This document shows, one piece after another, positions 7,337 through 17,178 of a stretch of 64,000 nucleotides of DNA. The translations under genes were made by a program, and so were the position numbers. The stretch is from Pseudomonas azadiae (GTDB lineage Bacteria > Pseudomonadota > Gammaproteobacteria > Pseudomonadales > Pseudomonadaceae): contig NZ_JAHSTY010000001.1 of assembly GCF_019145355.1 (NCBI RefSeq), positions 806,001-870,000 of the forward strand. Direction: 5' to 3'. The notes beneath the pieces were generated by a model that had not been told where the DNA came from, did no database searches, and was given only the letters and a program-made list of their open reading frames with translations. Every line of letters begins with the position of its first letter. Position 1 is the first letter of the stretch.

Positions 7337-9064
7337 TCAGCCGCTGCCCATCATCGCCCACAAGGAAGCGCCGACGCCGGTGATGCTCTCTCCGGCGATC
7401 AACCCGGCGGCGGCGGTAATCGCAAAGCGTTCGGTGAGGCTCGGCCAGCGGCAACTCACCAGCCAGGTGAGCACGGCGCCCAGGGCCATCATCAGCGACA
7501 CCGAGGCCGGCAGCACAAAGGCCAGGCCCAATGCCGCGGCGCTGGGCAGGCAGCGCGCACGGTGGGCGGGCAACAGGCTGTCGAGCACGCCGAGCAGCAC
7601 GCCAACCGCGCCACCGATGGCAATCGCCCAGCGAATGTCGGTCGACAATGAGTCCAGCCCGTGAGTGAGGGTTTGCGCCACGGCTTTCCAAGTGGCGACC
7701 GCCGGCGCCGGCCATTCTTCGGTGAGCAGCATGGTTTGTGGGTCGGGGATCAGCGCCAGGTAGGCGAACACACCGACGATGCTGCCGATGAAAATCCCCA
7801 GGATCTGCGCGATCACCTGTTTGTGCGGCGTGGCTCCGATGGCCTTGCCCACCTTGAAGTCATTCATCAAGTCGGTGCACTGCCCGGCCGAGCCGCCGGC
7901 CGTGTTGGCGCTCATCAGGTTGATCGGCACCTGCCCCGGCGCGACGATGCCAAAGCTCAGTTGAGACAGTTGGCCGATGGCCCCGATGGGGGGAATACCG
8001 GTGGCGCCCACCACGCGCGCGGCAACGGCAGCCAGGCAGACCGCCAGCGGAATGGTGAGCAAGGCCATCCACAGGTTGATGCCGAACAGCGCCGCCTGCA
8101 GGCTGACCACCAGGATGATCGAGACGACAAAACCTGCCGCGGGCCCAGGTTTTGGCACCGTCCAGGTCGGGCCGCCGAGGGACCGGGTGGACCGATGCAA
8201 GGCCCAGAGACGAATCGCCAGTGACGCCAAGGTGGAACACACCATCAGGCTCACGCCCGGCCAGAGCAACCACTCCACCAGCGCGGCAAATTGCGGGCCT
8301 TGGCTGCCTGCGGGCAAGGTCACCAGGTTCTGCGCCAACAGCCACGGCCCCAGGCCGCCCCAGGCAAGCAAGGCACCGAACAGCAGGGTCAGCCCCACGC
8401 GAATGCCAATGATGCCGCCGAAGCCCACCAGCAACAGCGAAGGGTCGGCGGTAAAGGTCAGGCGCTCCAACTGAGCGCTGGGCGACCAACGCGGGAAGGC
8501 CCACAGGAAGGTGTCCACCCACTTGACCAACCCCGACAGCAACGCCGCGCTGAGCAGCACCTTCAAGCGCGTCGCGGCTTCGCGGCCGTGGTTGTAGATG
8601 TGCAACAGGGTTTCGAGGGTGGCCATGCCTTCGGGAAACTTCAGCGCCTTGTCATTGAGCAATGACGGGCGCAGGTACCAGGCGATCCAGATGCCCAGGA
8701 AGCTGACCGAGAACACCCAGGCAATCATCGGGAGCGCGTCCAGTTGGTTGCCCGTGAGCAAGGTGTAGGCAGGGATCGGCGCCACCAGCCCGCCGGAAAT
8801 GATCGACGCGGCAGCCGAGGCCACGGTCTGGTTGATGTTGCTTTCGTGCAACGTCCACGGCAATTGCTCGGTGGAGCGCTTGGCCAAGCCTTGCCAGATG
8901 GCGTAGCCGACCAACAGGGCAATGATCGACATATTGAACGACCAACCGATCTTCAAGCCGGCGTACACGTTGGACGGCGTGAGCAGGATGCCGAGGACGG
9001 TGCCGGTGATGACGGCGCGCAGGCTCAGTTCGCGGGTCACGGGGGCGAGGGTCGTTGCAGGCAT
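7337..9064 (-). CDS. OPT family transporter
   Basis: A 575-residue membrane protein from the ATG that follows AAAGGAATTCGC; an upstream start is possible but has no better ribosome site. About 14-16 hydrophobic segments are visible. Diagnostic pieces are TPSNVYAGLKIGWSFNMSI near the N terminus (the OPT signature region), HESNINQTVASAAASI and LMSANTAGGSAGQCTDLMNDFKVG. The family moves oligopeptides or metal-chelate complexes with protons. It is alone, convergent with the hotdog gene, and followed upstream by a REPIN. Whether the substrate is a peptide or a metal-chelator cannot be judged. Confidence 0.92.
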   Translation of the reverse strand: MPATTLAPVTRELSLRAVITGTVLGILLTPSNVYAGLKIGWSFNMSIIALLVGYAIWQGLAKRSTEQLPWTLHESNINQTVASAAASIISGGLVAPIPAYTLLTGNQLDALPMIAWVFSVSFLGIWIAWYLRPSLLNDKALKFPEGMATLETLLHIYNHGREAATRLKVLLSAALLSGLVKWVDTFLWAFPRWSPSAQLERLTFTADPSLLLVGFGGIIGIRVGLTLLFGALLAWGGLGPWLLAQNLVTLPAGSQGPQFAALVEWLLWPGVSLMVCSTLASLAIRLWALHRSTRSLGGPTWTVPKPGPAAGFVVSIILVVSLQAALFGINLWMALLTIPLAVCLAAVAARVVGATGIPPIGAIGQLSQLSFGIVAPGQVPINLMSANTAGGSAGQCTDLMNDFKVGKAIGATPHKQVIAQILGIFIGSIVGVFAYLALIPDPQTMLLTEEWPAPAVATWKAVAQTLTHGLDSLSTDIRWAIAIGGAVGVLLGVLDSLLPAHRARCLPSAAALGLAFVLPASVSLMMALGAVLTWLVSCRWPSLTERFAITAAAGLIAGESITGVGASLWAMMGSG

Positions 9065-9163
9065 GCGAATTCCTTTCGGCAAGGGACTTAACAAGTGAGC
9101 CCTGTAGCGGCCGAAGGTTCAGATGGCTGGCCTGAGAAGGTAGTGAAAACGCTGGAGGCCCAA

Positions 9164-9252
9164 TGTGGGAGCGGGCTTGCTCGCGAAAGCGGTGGGTCAG
9201 TGTCAGGTGCAGTGACTGACACTCCGCTTTCGCGAGCAAGCCCGCTCCCACA
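9164..9252. repeat. REPIN, family A (GTGGGAGCGGGCTTGC)
   Basis: TGTGGGAGCGGGCTTGCTCG and its inverted partner AAGCCCGCTCCCACA enclose a hairpin centre (GACTGACACT region). It lies between the divergent-ended OPT and chemoreceptor genes. Same family as 23498-23586 and 56907-56995. Confidence 0.92.
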
Positions 9253-9280
9253 GGGGTTGGGTCAGGGAGTTGAAACCAGC

Positions 9281-11338
9281 TCAGCCCAGACGAAACCGCG
9301 CGGTGTTGTCACTCAGCGCCTGGCTGCCCTTGCTCAGGGTGTCGGCCGCTCGGTTGACGGCCCTTGCGCCGTCGAGCAAGCGCCCGGCCGCCTGGTCGAC
9401 TTGCTGGATATTGCCGCTCACCTCGTCTGCGGTTGCGGCTTGCTCCTCAACCGCCGTGGCGATCTGCGCCAGGGTGTCGGTGACGTTCTGCACCGCGCCG
9501 GCGATCTCGCCCAGGCGCGTGCCCAGCCCGGTGACGGACGCGGCGTCAGTCAGCGCTTGTTCACAGGCCGCCCCCATCAGGGTGACCGCCTGGCTCACGG
9601 TCGCGCGCAGGCTGTCCACGGTGCCAGCGATCTGCGCCGTGGAGGCCTGGGTGCGTTGCGACAGGCTGCGCACTTCATCGGCCACCACGGCAAAGCCACG
9701 GCCTTGCTCGCCGGCGCGGGCGGCTTCGATGGCGGCGTTGAGCGCCAGCAGGTTGGTCTGTTCGGCGATGGCGCGAATGGTGTCGACCACCGATTGAATC
9801 TGCTGGCCCTGCTGGCTGACTTGCGCCAGCGCATCCGCGGTGTCCGTCAGGCGCTGGTTGAGTTGCTGGATGCTGGCGGTGGTGCGTTGGCTGTCGCGGC
9901 TGCTGTCTTCGGCGATGCGCCGGGTGTGCTGGGCACTGCCCGAGGCTTGCTCGCAACTGCGCGCGACGCCCAGGGAAGTGGCGGCCAACTGCGTAGCGGC
10001 CGCGGCGATCTGGCTGATCTGATGTTGCTGGTCTTCGACTTCGGTGAGGGTACTGCCCGATTGCGCATTGAGCGTGAGCACGGCTGAGCCGAGTTGCTGG
10101 GTCTCGTGATTGACGCCCAGCAGGCTGGCGCGCAATTGCACCACCGCGACATTCAGCGCCGTGCTGATGGCAGCGAGTTCGTCACGCCCCTCCACTGCTA
10201 CCTCGACGCACAGATTGCCGTCGCGCAGGGACTCGGCCAGGGTGGTGATGCCACTGGCGCTGCGACGAATAGACGCTTGCAGGCACATGAACAGGTACAG
10301 CGCAGCCAAGGCCAGCAGGCTGAATGTCGCCGCCAACGGGATGAACTGCCGGTTCGCGTGTTCGCGGTAGTAGCCCAGGCGCGCATCCATGGACGTGAGC
10401 GATTGGACGCGCAGTGCGCCGAGCGAGTCGAGCATCGCGTCGATACTGCGCTCGAAACCGGCCGTGTCGAGCTTGATGCTGCCGCCGAACACACCGTCGT
10501 CGAGCATTTTGAGTTCATTATCGAGCAACTGCAGGCTGGTATCGTACTGCGCCGTCCAAGGTTCCATCCCGGAATATTGCTTGGCCTTGAGCGAGGCCGC
10601 GGCCTTGGCCAACTGGTCCCGCGCATCGCCGATGCGACTGCGCAAGTCGCGCATCTGCAAACGGCTTTGCAGGGTGAACTGCCCCGAGGAGATCGAAGAC
10701 TGCCCGACGCTGGCCATCCGGCCGATGCGCTCGATCAGGTCAGGGGTTTGCTGGGTGCCCATCTGCATGAGCATGTAGGTTTCCAGCCAGGGATCGAGGA
10801 TCAGCCCCGCGTCCAAGGTGATCTGCTCGCGCAGCGCTTGCATCGCCGTCAGGGAAGAGGTGAAACGGTCGTAACCGTCCGGCCACCACCCTACGGTGCG
10901 CAGGGAGGGGGAGTCCATGCCCTTGACTGTGGCCTGCAGCGCATCGAAGCGCGCCATGACATCGGCACCCGCGTTCTGGGCCTTGAGTGAATCGCCCACG
11001 GCTTGCAGGCTTTGCTGGATCACCGGAAAGTTGGCATCGACCTTGTCCATCGCCGCCTTCGCCGCCGGGGTCGGGGCGTGCAGGATATCCGCGGCTTTCC
11101 AACGCGCGGCCAGGTTGCGCTGGGCAGTCAACTGGCCATCCAACGCGTCCAGGGCCAACAGTTGGCGAATGCCGGACTGCTCACTGGAAATCACGGCCAA
11201 TTTGTCGCGATAGTCCGAGCCGATCATCCACAGGCTACCCGCCAGGGGCAGCATGAACAGGAAAAACAGGATCTGGAACTTGCGCGCAAAACCGAAACGG
11301 CCGAGCAGGCGGATACCGGGTGATAAAAGGCTGTGCAT
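9281..11338 (-). CDS. Methyl-accepting chemotaxis protein, two-TM with large periplasmic sensor
   Basis: A 685-residue chemoreceptor from the ATG following GGGAGTGG. TM1 is about residues 22-42 ([17 protein letters not shown]), then a mainly helical periplasmic domain of about 300 residues. TM2 ([19 protein letters not shown]) leads to a HAMP region and the cytoplasmic signalling hairpin with the invariant tip [30 protein letters not shown]. The long sensor domain is larger than a four-helix bundle and resembles a double helical bundle; ligand unknown. No che genes are adjacent, so it feeds the central chemotaxis system. The C terminus ends shortly after the second methylation helix. Confidence 0.93.
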   Translation of the reverse strand: MHSLLSPGIRLLGRFGFARKFQILFFLFMLPLAGSLWMIGSDYRDKLAVISSEQSGIRQLLALDALDGQLTAQRNLAARWKAADILHAPTPAAKAAMDKVDANFPVIQQSLQAVGDSLKAQNAGADVMARFDALQATVKGMDSPSLRTVGWWPDGYDRFTSSLTAMQALREQITLDAGLILDPWLETYMLMQMGTQQTPDLIERIGRMASVGQSSISSGQFTLQSRLQMRDLRSRIGDARDQLAKAAASLKAKQYSGMEPWTAQYDTSLQLLDNELKMLDDGVFGGSIKLDTAGFERSIDAMLDSLGALRVQSLTSMDARLGYYREHANRQFIPLAATFSLLALAALYLFMCLQASIRRSASGITTLAESLRDGNLCVEVAVEGRDELAAISTALNVAVVQLRASLLGVNHETQQLGSAVLTLNAQSGSTLTEVEDQQHQISQIAAAATQLAATSLGVARSCEQASGSAQHTRRIAEDSSRDSQRTTASIQQLNQRLTDTADALAQVSQQGQQIQSVVDTIRAIAEQTNLLALNAAIEAARAGEQGRGFAVVADEVRSLSQRTQASTAQIAGTVDSLRATVSQAVTLMGAACEQALTDAASVTGLGTRLGEIAGAVQNVTDTLAQIATAVEEQAATADEVSGNIQQVDQAAGRLLDGARAVNRAADTLSKGSQALSDNTARFRLG

Positions 11339-11588
11339 GTCCGACCACTCCCAAAAACAACCCAGACGGTGCACCGTTGGGCCAAGCCTTGAAATGACTA
11401 ACGGCAAAATGCCATGTCATTGATTGGCAAGCACAAGCAAGATATGGGCCGTTGGTTGAGTGCCCCGAACCAGCGGGGCCGGCGCCCAATAAATAACCCG
11501 GCGCGCACATAAATGGGGCAAAAGGACCCAGTGAACTGAGGGTTTCTGTAACTATTGGTGCACGTTAACAGAACACTACACGCTCACC
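11339..11588. other. Intergenic gap, no gene recognised
   Basis: About 250 bases between the chemoreceptor start and the trmK end. No open frame with a ribosome site and no REP unit was seen. The promoter of the chemoreceptor should lie here; no confident sigma-70 or sigma-28 hexamers were identified by eye. Confidence 0.5.
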
Positions 11589-12311
11589 TCACCCGCCCGC
11601 CTCTACCTCCTTATAGCCACTGAGTATCGCGGCGATCCAACCGACCTGCCTGGCAATCTCCTGCACCTTCTCCTCCGGCACCGCCTGCCGCGCCCGCCCC
11701 AGGCTGGCCAGGGTCTTTCTCTTCTGGCTCAGCATGCGCTGCCACTTGGCCAGGAACACGGGACTGCGCGTCTGCATGTGCAACGGGCCGAAATACAACT
11801 GCTCAGCGGTATACGCCACCGGTTCGGCGCGTTCGGCGACGATGATTTCGTAATAAAAACGGTTCTCCCGCAGCAGCTCTTCACGGACGATGGAATAACC
11901 GTTGTCCATCAGCCATTGCCGCAACGGTTGCTCGCCACCGTTCGGTTGCAGGATCAGTTGTTCCTGCCCGCTCAGGTGCGCCTTGCCACGCTCGAGGATG
12001 TCGCGAATCGTCTCGCCGCCCATGCCGCACATGCTGATCGCAGTGATCCCGTCGTCGGGTTCGATTGCGGCCAAGCCATCGGCCAGGCGCACCGTTATCC
12101 GTGGCTCCAGACCGTTGTCGCGCACCTTGCGCCGCGCCGCATGGAAGGGCGTCGTCGCCACCTCCCCCGCCACCGCAGCGACGATTACCCCCCGGCGCAT
12201 CAACGCCACCGGCAAGTAGCCGTGATCGGAGCCGATATCGGCCAGGCGCGCGCCCGAGGGCACGTTGGCCGCCACGCGTTCCAGGCGCATCGATAGTGTG
12301 TGTTCGTTCAC
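11589..12311 (-). CDS. trmK: tRNA (adenine(22)-N1)-methyltransferase, TrmK family
   Basis: A 240-residue class I SAM methyltransferase. Motif I is ADIGSDHGYLPVAL, typical of TrmK, with SMCGMGGETIRDIL and LQPNGGEQPLRQWL further on; the C-terminal part (SPVFLAKWQRMLSQKRKTL) is a helical domain. The family methylates N1 of A22 in tRNA. A GTG start overlaps the stop of the upstream GntR gene (GTGA), so the two are translationally coupled on one transcript. An in-frame ATG seven codons later is an alternative start. Coupling of a housekeeping tRNA enzyme to a sugar-acid regulator is probably incidental. Confidence 0.88.
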   Translation of the reverse strand: MNEHTLSMRLERVAANVPSGARLADIGSDHGYLPVALMRRGVIVAAVAGEVATTPFHAARRKVRDNGLEPRITVRLADGLAAIEPDDGITAISMCGMGGETIRDILERGKAHLSGQEQLILQPNGGEQPLRQWLMDNGYSIVREELLRENRFYYEIIVAERAEPVAYTAEQLYFGPLHMQTRSPVFLAKWQRMLSQKRKTLASLGRARQAVPEEKVQEIARQVGWIAAILSGYKEVEAGG

Positions 12312-13027
12312 CGACGCTGCTCCCCCGAAAAACGGTCCCGGCTGTTGGTCAGGTGCAGCACCATGGCAGCGCGGGCGGCGTCCGGGTCCTGGCGCTTGAT
12401 GGCATTGAAGATCGCCTCGTGTTCCAGGTTCGCCAATTGCCCCAATTCGGCAAAGTCGGCACCGCCACGCTCATCGACCTTCACTTGGGTGCGCGGGATC
12501 ATCGCATTGCCCAGGTGCAGCATGATTTCGGTGAAGAAGGTATTGCCGGTGGCTTCGGCGATCAGTTGGTGAAAGCGCTTGTCTTCCTCCACGCAGCTGT
12601 CGTTGTTGGCCAGGGAGGCCTGGTAGTCGTCGAGCGCCTGGCGCATGTGGCCCAGTTGCTCATCGGTTCGACGCAACGCCGCCAGCGCCACGGCTTGAAC
12701 CTCCAGGCCCAGGCGCAGCTCCAGCATGTTGCGCACACTCGCCACGGTATCCACGTGCAGACGCAAACCTTGCTGGGCTTGCTGCTGCAGTACAAAGGTA
12801 CCGATGCCGTGACGGGTCTCGACCCATCCCGACGCCTGCAACTTCGAGAGCGCTTCGCGCACGACGGTTCGGCTCACGCCGTGCTCCTGCACGATGGTGG
12901 ATTCGGACGGCAGTTTTTCACCCGGCTTCAACTGGCCGAGCAACATGCGCTGGGTCAGGGCATCGACCACGCCCTGGGCCAGGTTGGTGGAGCGTCTACG
13001 GGGCGGGGCTGCGCGTTCAATGGGCAT
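12308..13027 (-). CDS. FadR-subfamily GntR transcriptional regulator, sugar-acid type
   Basis: A 239-residue regulator from the ATG giving MPIERAAPPRRR; a TTG further upstream (13102) could add 25 residues. The N-terminal winged HTH reads QRMLLGQLKPGEKLPSES...HGVSRTVVREALSKLQASGWVETRHGIGTFV. The FCD helical effector domain follows, with metal-type ligands suggested by DKRFHQLIAEATGN and NLEHEAIFNAI. It is divergent from an MFS carrier and glucarate dehydratase, so it most likely represses glucarate or galactarate catabolism until the sugar acid or an intermediate binds. Candidate operators lie in the shared gap. Downstream it is overlapped by trmK. Confidence 0.9.
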   Translation of the reverse strand: MPIERAAPPRRRSTNLAQGVVDALTQRMLLGQLKPGEKLPSESTIVQEHGVSRTVVREALSKLQASGWVETRHGIGTFVLQQQAQQGLRLHVDTVASVRNMLELRLGLEVQAVALAALRRTDEQLGHMRQALDDYQASLANNDSCVEEDKRFHQLIAEATGNTFFTEIMLHLGNAMIPRTQVKVDERGGADFAELGQLANLEHEAIFNAIKRQDPDAARAAMVLHLTNSRDRFSGEQRR

Positions 13028-13111
13028 TGCGGGAGGTCCACGGGGGTTGAGCTGGGGGAGCTTAACATCCGGCCTGGGGATGGTCTCAGGTCGATTCAAC
13101 AAACCATTACC

Positions 13112-13122
13112 TTGTATGACAA
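13112..13122. promoter_or_regulatory. Candidate FadR/GntR operator
   Basis: TTGTATGACAA is a TTGT-N3-ACAA inverted repeat matching the general FadR-family pattern (TNGTNNNACNA). A partial second copy, TTGTATGATGT, lies at 13299-13309 nearer the MFS gene. Both are in the AT-rich gap between the divergent regulator and transporter. The match is seen; binding by the adjacent regulator is inferred. Confidence 0.6.
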
Positions 13123-13363
13123 CTCAGCTCCCGACCTACTCTCCAAGCGCCAGCTTCTGGAGACGCCAAAGAATGCGCCGCCTTGAAAAACAAATCTAAA
13201 TATCTGTAATTATTAAGTTAAATCTTAATTTAACGACCCTACCCTGCCATCAAACGAACAAAACAATCACTAACACATTGCAGCCAAAAGAATCCTACTT
13301 GTATGATGTCCTTCAACAAGACACGCAAACCCGCATAAAAATAAATCAGGGGGAGTTTCAATT

Positions 13364-14725
13364 GTGAGCCACTCAAGCCAGGTATCTGCCGTACCAGACA
13401 GTGATCCGGTGCTCGCGCGCGCCGTGAAGAAAGTGAAGGGCCATGTGCTCCCACTGTTCGTGATCATGTTCATCCTCAACTACATCGACCGGGTCAACAT
13501 CGGCTTCGTGCGTACGCACATGGAGCATGACCTGGGCATCGGCGCAGCGGCCTATGGCTTCGGCGCCGGGCTGTTTTTCATCGGCTACGCGCTGTTCGAA
13601 GTGCCCTCGAACATGCTGCTGCAAAAGGTCGGCGCGCGTATCTGGCTGACCCGCATCATGTTCACCTGGGGCATCGTCGCGACCCTGATGGCCTTCATCC
13701 AGAACGAAACCCACTTCTACATCCTGCGTTTCCTGCTGGGCGTGGCCGAAGCCGGGTTCTTCCCGGGAGTGATCTACTATTTCACGCGCTGGTTGCCCGG
13801 CGTGGAGCGCGGTAAAGCCATCGCGATTTTCCTCAGTGGCTCGGCGATTGCGTCGCTGATTTCCGGGCCGCTGTCGGGCGCGCTGCTGCAGATCGAAGGG
13901 TTTGGCTTGCACGGCTGGCAATGGATGTTTGCCATTGAAGGCCTGGCGTCGGTGGTGATCGGCTTCTTTGTGTGGTTCTGGCTGGACTCCAAACCCCACG
14001 ACGCCAAATGGATGACCCGCGAAGAACAGGACGCCCTGGTCAATGCCATTGACCAGGAACAGCGCGATCGCGAGGCCCTCACCACCGTCAAACCGACCAT
14101 CGGCAAGCTGCTCAGGGACCGCCAGATCATGCTGTTCTGCGCGCTGTATTTCTGCATCCAATTGACGATTTACGCCGCGACGTTCTGGCTGCCAAGCATC
14201 ATCAAGAAAATGGGGGACTTGAGTGACGTACAGGTCGGCTTCTTCAACTCGATCCCGTGGCTGATCTCGATCATCGCCATGTACGCCTTCGCCTCGCTGT
14301 CGGGCAAGTTCAAGTTCCAGCAGGCCTGGGTCGCCGCGGCGCTGCTGATTGCCGCGGCGGGCATGTTCATGTCCACCACCGGCGGGCCGGTCTTCGCCTT
14401 TGTGGCGATCTGTTTTGCGGCCATCGGTTTCAAGTCGGCGTCGTCGCTGTTCTGGCCGATTCCCCAGGGTTACCTGGACGTGCGTATCGCCGCTGCCGTG
14501 ATCGCGCTGATCAACTCCATCGGCAATTTGGGTGGCTTCGTCGCACCGACCACCTTCGGTTTTCTGGAACAGACCACCGGCTCGATCCAGGGCGGTCTCT
14601 ACGGCCTGGCCGGCACTTCCGTGCTTGCAGCGATCCTGGTGTTCTTTGCCAAGACCAAGCCCTCGGTCGCACTGACGCCAGCCGACGCCTCGGCCAGCGG
14701 CGCTGCCATCAGCAAACCTCTTTAA
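13364..14725 (+). CDS. MFS transporter, anion:cation symporter family, probable D-glucarate/galactarate permease
   Basis: A 453-residue carrier with about 12 membrane segments. The first reads [21 protein letters not shown], the hallmark of the ACS family (GudP, GarP, phthalate and tartrate carriers). Further on come [20 protein letters not shown] and [20 protein letters not shown]. The GTG start is preceded by GGGGGAG at about seven bases. Its stop is 19 bases from gudD, so the two form an operon for uptake and dehydration of sugar diacids. A FadR-type regulator is divergent. Glucarate as substrate is inferred from the neighbour. Confidence 0.9.
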   Translation: MSHSSQVSAVPDSDPVLARAVKKVKGHVLPLFVIMFILNYIDRVNIGFVRTHMEHDLGIGAAAYGFGAGLFFIGYALFEVPSNMLLQKVGARIWLTRIMFTWGIVATLMAFIQNETHFYILRFLLGVAEAGFFPGVIYYFTRWLPGVERGKAIAIFLSGSAIASLISGPLSGALLQIEGFGLHGWQWMFAIEGLASVVIGFFVWFWLDSKPHDAKWMTREEQDALVNAIDQEQRDREALTTVKPTIGKLLRDRQIMLFCALYFCIQLTIYAATFWLPSIIKKMGDLSDVQVGFFNSIPWLISIIAMYAFASLSGKFKFQQAWVAAALLIAAAGMFMSTTGGPVFAFVAICFAAIGFKSASSLFWPIPQGYLDVRIAAAVIALINSIGNLGGFVAPTTFGFLEQTTGSIQGGLYGLAGTSVLAAILVFFAKTKPSVALTPADASASGAAISKPL

Positions 14726-14744
14726 GTCACTTCAGGAATTTGCC

Positions 14745-16070
14745 ATGAACACTCCCGTCGTCACCCACTTCCAGGTCATCCCCGTCGCCGGCCACGACAG
14801 CATGCTGCTCAACCTGAGCGGCGCCCATGGGCCTTATTTCACACGCAATATCGTCATTCTCAAGGACAGCGCCGGCAACACTGGCGTAGGCGAAGTACCC
14901 GGCGGCGAGCGCATCCGCGAAACCCTGGAAGACGCCCGCAGCCTGGTGATCGGCCAGCCCATCGGCCAGTACCAGCGCGTGCTCAACCAGATGCGCAGCA
15001 CTTTTGCTTCCCGCGACTCGGCCGGGCGCGGCCTGCAGACGTTTGACCTGCGCATCACCATCCACGCCGTGACCGCCATGGAGGCCGCGCTGCTCGACCT
15101 GCTCGGTCAGTTTCTCGACGTTCCGGTGGCTGCGCTGCTCGGCGAAGGCCAGCAGCGCGATGCGGTGAAAATGCTCGGTTACCTGTTTTATGTCGGCGAC
15201 CGCAGCGCAACCGACCTTGCCTATCGCAACGAAGCCGACAGCGATGATGACTGGTTCCGCCTGCGCCACGAAACGGCCCTGACCAGCGACGCCGTGGTGC
15301 GCCTGGCCGAAGCCGCCCAGGCCAGATACGGCTTCAACGACTTCAAGCTCAAGGGCGGCGTGCTCAGCGGCGATGCCGAGATCGAAGCCGTCACCGCCCT
15401 GGCCGAACGCTTCCCGGATGCACGCATCACCCTCGACCCGAACGGCGCATGGTCGTTGAAAGAAGCCATCCGCCTGTGCCGCGACCAGCACCACGTGCTC
15501 GCCTACGCCGAAGACCCGTGCGGCGCCGAAAACGGCTACTCGGGCCGCGAAGTCATGGCCGAGTTCCGCCGCGCGACGGGCCTGAAAACCGCCACCAACA
15601 TGATCGCCACCGACTGGCGCGAAATGGGCCACGCGATCCAATTGCAATCGGTGGACATTCCGTTGGCCGACCCGCACTTCTGGACCCTGCAAGGCTCGGT
15701 GCGCGTGGCGCAGATGTGCCATGAGTGGGGCCTGACCTGGGGCTCGCACTCCAACAACCACTTCGATATTTCCCTGGCGATGTTCACCCAGGTCGCCGCC
15801 GCCGCGCCGGGCGACATCACCGCCATCGACACCCACTGGATCTGGCAGGACGGCCAGCGCCTGACCCGCGAGCCGCTGCAAATCGAAGGCGGCTACGTGA
15901 AAGTGCCGAGCAAGCCAGGCCTGGGCGTGGACATCGACATGGACGCCGTGGCCAAGGCCCACGAACTGTACAAGGGCATGGGCCTCGGCGCGCGGGATGA
16001 CAGCGTGGCGATGCAGTTCCTGATTCCGGGCTGGCGCTTCAACAACAAGCAACCGTGCCTGGTTCGCTGA
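14745..16070 (+). CDS. gudD: Glucarate dehydratase
   Basis: A 441-residue enolase-superfamily enzyme that dehydrates D-glucarate (and L-idarate) to 5-keto-4-deoxy-D-glucarate. The KxK motif is FKLKGG (Lys201 and Lys203), metal ligands are in [17 protein letters not shown] and TNMIATDW, and the catalytic His is His335 in GSHSNNHFD, about four residues earlier than in E. coli GudD. Length and whole-protein pattern match the family closely. Starts at ATG after TCAGGAATTTGCC. No kdgD, garL or aldehyde dehydrogenase follows, so the rest of the pathway lies elsewhere. Confidence 0.96.
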   Translation: MNTPVVTHFQVIPVAGHDSMLLNLSGAHGPYFTRNIVILKDSAGNTGVGEVPGGERIRETLEDARSLVIGQPIGQYQRVLNQMRSTFASRDSAGRGLQTFDLRITIHAVTAMEAALLDLLGQFLDVPVAALLGEGQQRDAVKMLGYLFYVGDRSATDLAYRNEADSDDDWFRLRHETALTSDAVVRLAEAAQARYGFNDFKLKGGVLSGDAEIEAVTALAERFPDARITLDPNGAWSLKEAIRLCRDQHHVLAYAEDPCGAENGYSGREVMAEFRRATGLKTATNMIATDWREMGHAIQLQSVDIPLADPHFWTLQGSVRVAQMCHEWGLTWGSHSNNHFDISLAMFTQVAAAAPGDITAIDTHWIWQDGQRLTREPLQIEGGYVKVPSKPGLGVDIDMDAVAKAHELYKGMGLGARDDSVAMQFLIPGWRFNNKQPCLVR

Positions 16071-16081
16071 TACCTCAAGAA

Positions 16082-16371
16082 TGTGGGAGCTGTCGAGCTC
16101 TAGCGAGGCTGCGAAAGCGGTGGGTCAGCCAATGAAGATGTTGCCAGTGCCGCCGCCTTCGCAGCCTCGCCAGGGCTCGACAGCTCCCACAGTTGAGCGC
16201 TGGTGTTGCTGATATCGCGCTCGCAGGTACAACCGAAATCCCGCTGCAGAGCAGAATCCCCTGTGGGAGCTGTCGAGCTTTAGCGAGGCTGCGAAAGCGG
16301 TGGGTCAGCTGATGAAGATGTTGACAGTGCCGCCGCCTTCGCAGCCTCGCCAAAGCTCGACAGCTCCCACA
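16082..16371. repeat. Two tandem REPINs, family C
   Basis: Two complete GTGGGAGCTGTCGAGC inverted pairs occupy 16082-16191 and 16262-16371, separated by 70 unique bases, with 180-base periodicity from start to start. They fill the gap between gudD and the toxin-antitoxin pair. The spacing equals that in the larger array at 48 kb, although the linker sequences differ. Confidence 0.92.
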
Positions 16372-16382
16372 TTTGGACTTAG

Positions 16383-16736
16383 TTACTTTACGGATAGTGG
16401 TCGTTGGATTGGCTGCACGGTCAGCTCGACCCCCAACGCAACCATCAACTTTTGGATCGTTTCATAGCGCGTTTTTGAGCCGCCTTTCAGCGTCTTGTAA
16501 AGGCTCTCGCGATTAACTCCCGCGGCCTCGGCAACTTTATTCACTCCTTGCGCCTTGGCAACCTCGGCCAGCGCCTTCATGAGTATTCGAGGGTCTTGAG
16601 ACCTCATGCTTTGCGCGAGGTACGCGCTGATCGTTTCAGGGCTGTCGAGGAAGCGTGACGCTTCATAGACGCTGGTGCCGGATGTATCAAGATCGAGGAT
16701 CGGCATGTCCTCTGGTTTGAATTTCGATTCACTCAT
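16383..16736 (-). CDS. HigA-like antitoxin (putative addiction-module antidote)
   Basis: A 117-residue protein. The C-terminal half is a short HTH: LAEVAKAQGVNKVAEAAGVNRESLYKTLKGGSKTRYETIQKLM, typical of the 'addiction module antidote' HTH_XRE group that binds its own promoter. The N-terminal part (ILDLDTSGTSVYEASRFLDSPETISAYL) would contact the toxin. The ATG is one base after the toxin stop, with GAGGTAG as ribosome site, so the order is toxin then antitoxin, as in higBA. It should autorepress through the palindrome upstream of the toxin. Confidence 0.88.
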   Translation of the reverse strand: MSESKFKPEDMPILDLDTSGTSVYEASRFLDSPETISAYLAQSMRSQDPRILMKALAEVAKAQGVNKVAEAAGVNRESLYKTLKGGSKTRYETIQKLMVALGVELTVQPIQRPLSVK

Positions 16737-16737
16737 T

Positions 16738-17040
16738 TCATCTACCTCTCAGGGCATCGAGAATCTCTTTTGCCCGTTTGATTCCTCTCTTCTGGTCGGT
16801 TTTATCGCTACCCCACAGCATCAGGTAAGCGGTGATGCCCGTCCGTACAAAGTACATCCTGTAGCCGGGCCCGACGAACACCCGCATTTCACTCAAGCCA
16901 CCGCCTACCGGCTCGCAATCGCCAAAATTGTTTTCTTCGGCTCTGTCCAGCCGAGTCAGAACAGCCACTTTCCCACAAATATCCCTCATGCCGTCGAGCC
17001 ATGTATCAAACTCCGGCGTCCTGCCGATTAAGTTAGTCAA
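16738..17040 (-). CDS. HigB-like toxin (RelE/ParE superfamily)
   Basis: A 100-residue toxin of the phage Gp49-like/HigB group. Pattern: EFDTWLDGMRDICGKVAVLTRLDRAEENNFGDCEPVGGGLSEMRV, then GPGYRMYFVRTG and LMLWGSDKTDQKRGIKRAKEIL. The GYRMYF strand and the C-terminal DKTxQxxxIxxA segment are the usual HigB core. Members are ribosome-dependent mRNA interferases. The only suitable start is a TTG. It is cotranscribed with the downstream antitoxin. Confidence 0.88.
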   Translation of the reverse strand: MTNLIGRTPEFDTWLDGMRDICGKVAVLTRLDRAEENNFGDCEPVGGGLSEMRVFVGPGYRMYFVRTGITAYLMLWGSDKTDQKRGIKRAKEILDALRGR

Positions 17041-17050
17041 AGTATCACTT

Positions 17051-17066
17051 GTAGCCTACTGGCTAC
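17051..17066. promoter_or_regulatory. Palindromic operator upstream of the toxin-antitoxin pair
   Basis: GTAGCCTACTGGCTAC is a perfect six-base inverted repeat around TACT, 11 bases before the toxin start. Position and symmetry fit an autoregulatory site for the HTH antitoxin; this is inference. Confidence 0.6.
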
Positions 17067-17178
17067 TCCTCGTCGATGCCAGTGAATTTTTGTTTCCGAT
17101 GAGCTCCGGAAGAAAAAATCCTAGTTCAGCACCGTACAAACGTTCGGCCGATACTATGAGTGCTTGTTTCCTGCGCGT

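Noticed and set aside
9095..10087. 330-codon plus-strand frame
   Set aside because: Antisense shadow of the chemoreceptor; its product is Gly/Ala/Arg-rich low-complexity and no family fits. The minus-strand gene has all MCP motifs.
14727..16052. 441-codon minus-strand frame
   Set aside because: Antisense to gudD, whose catalytic residues are all present on the plus strand.
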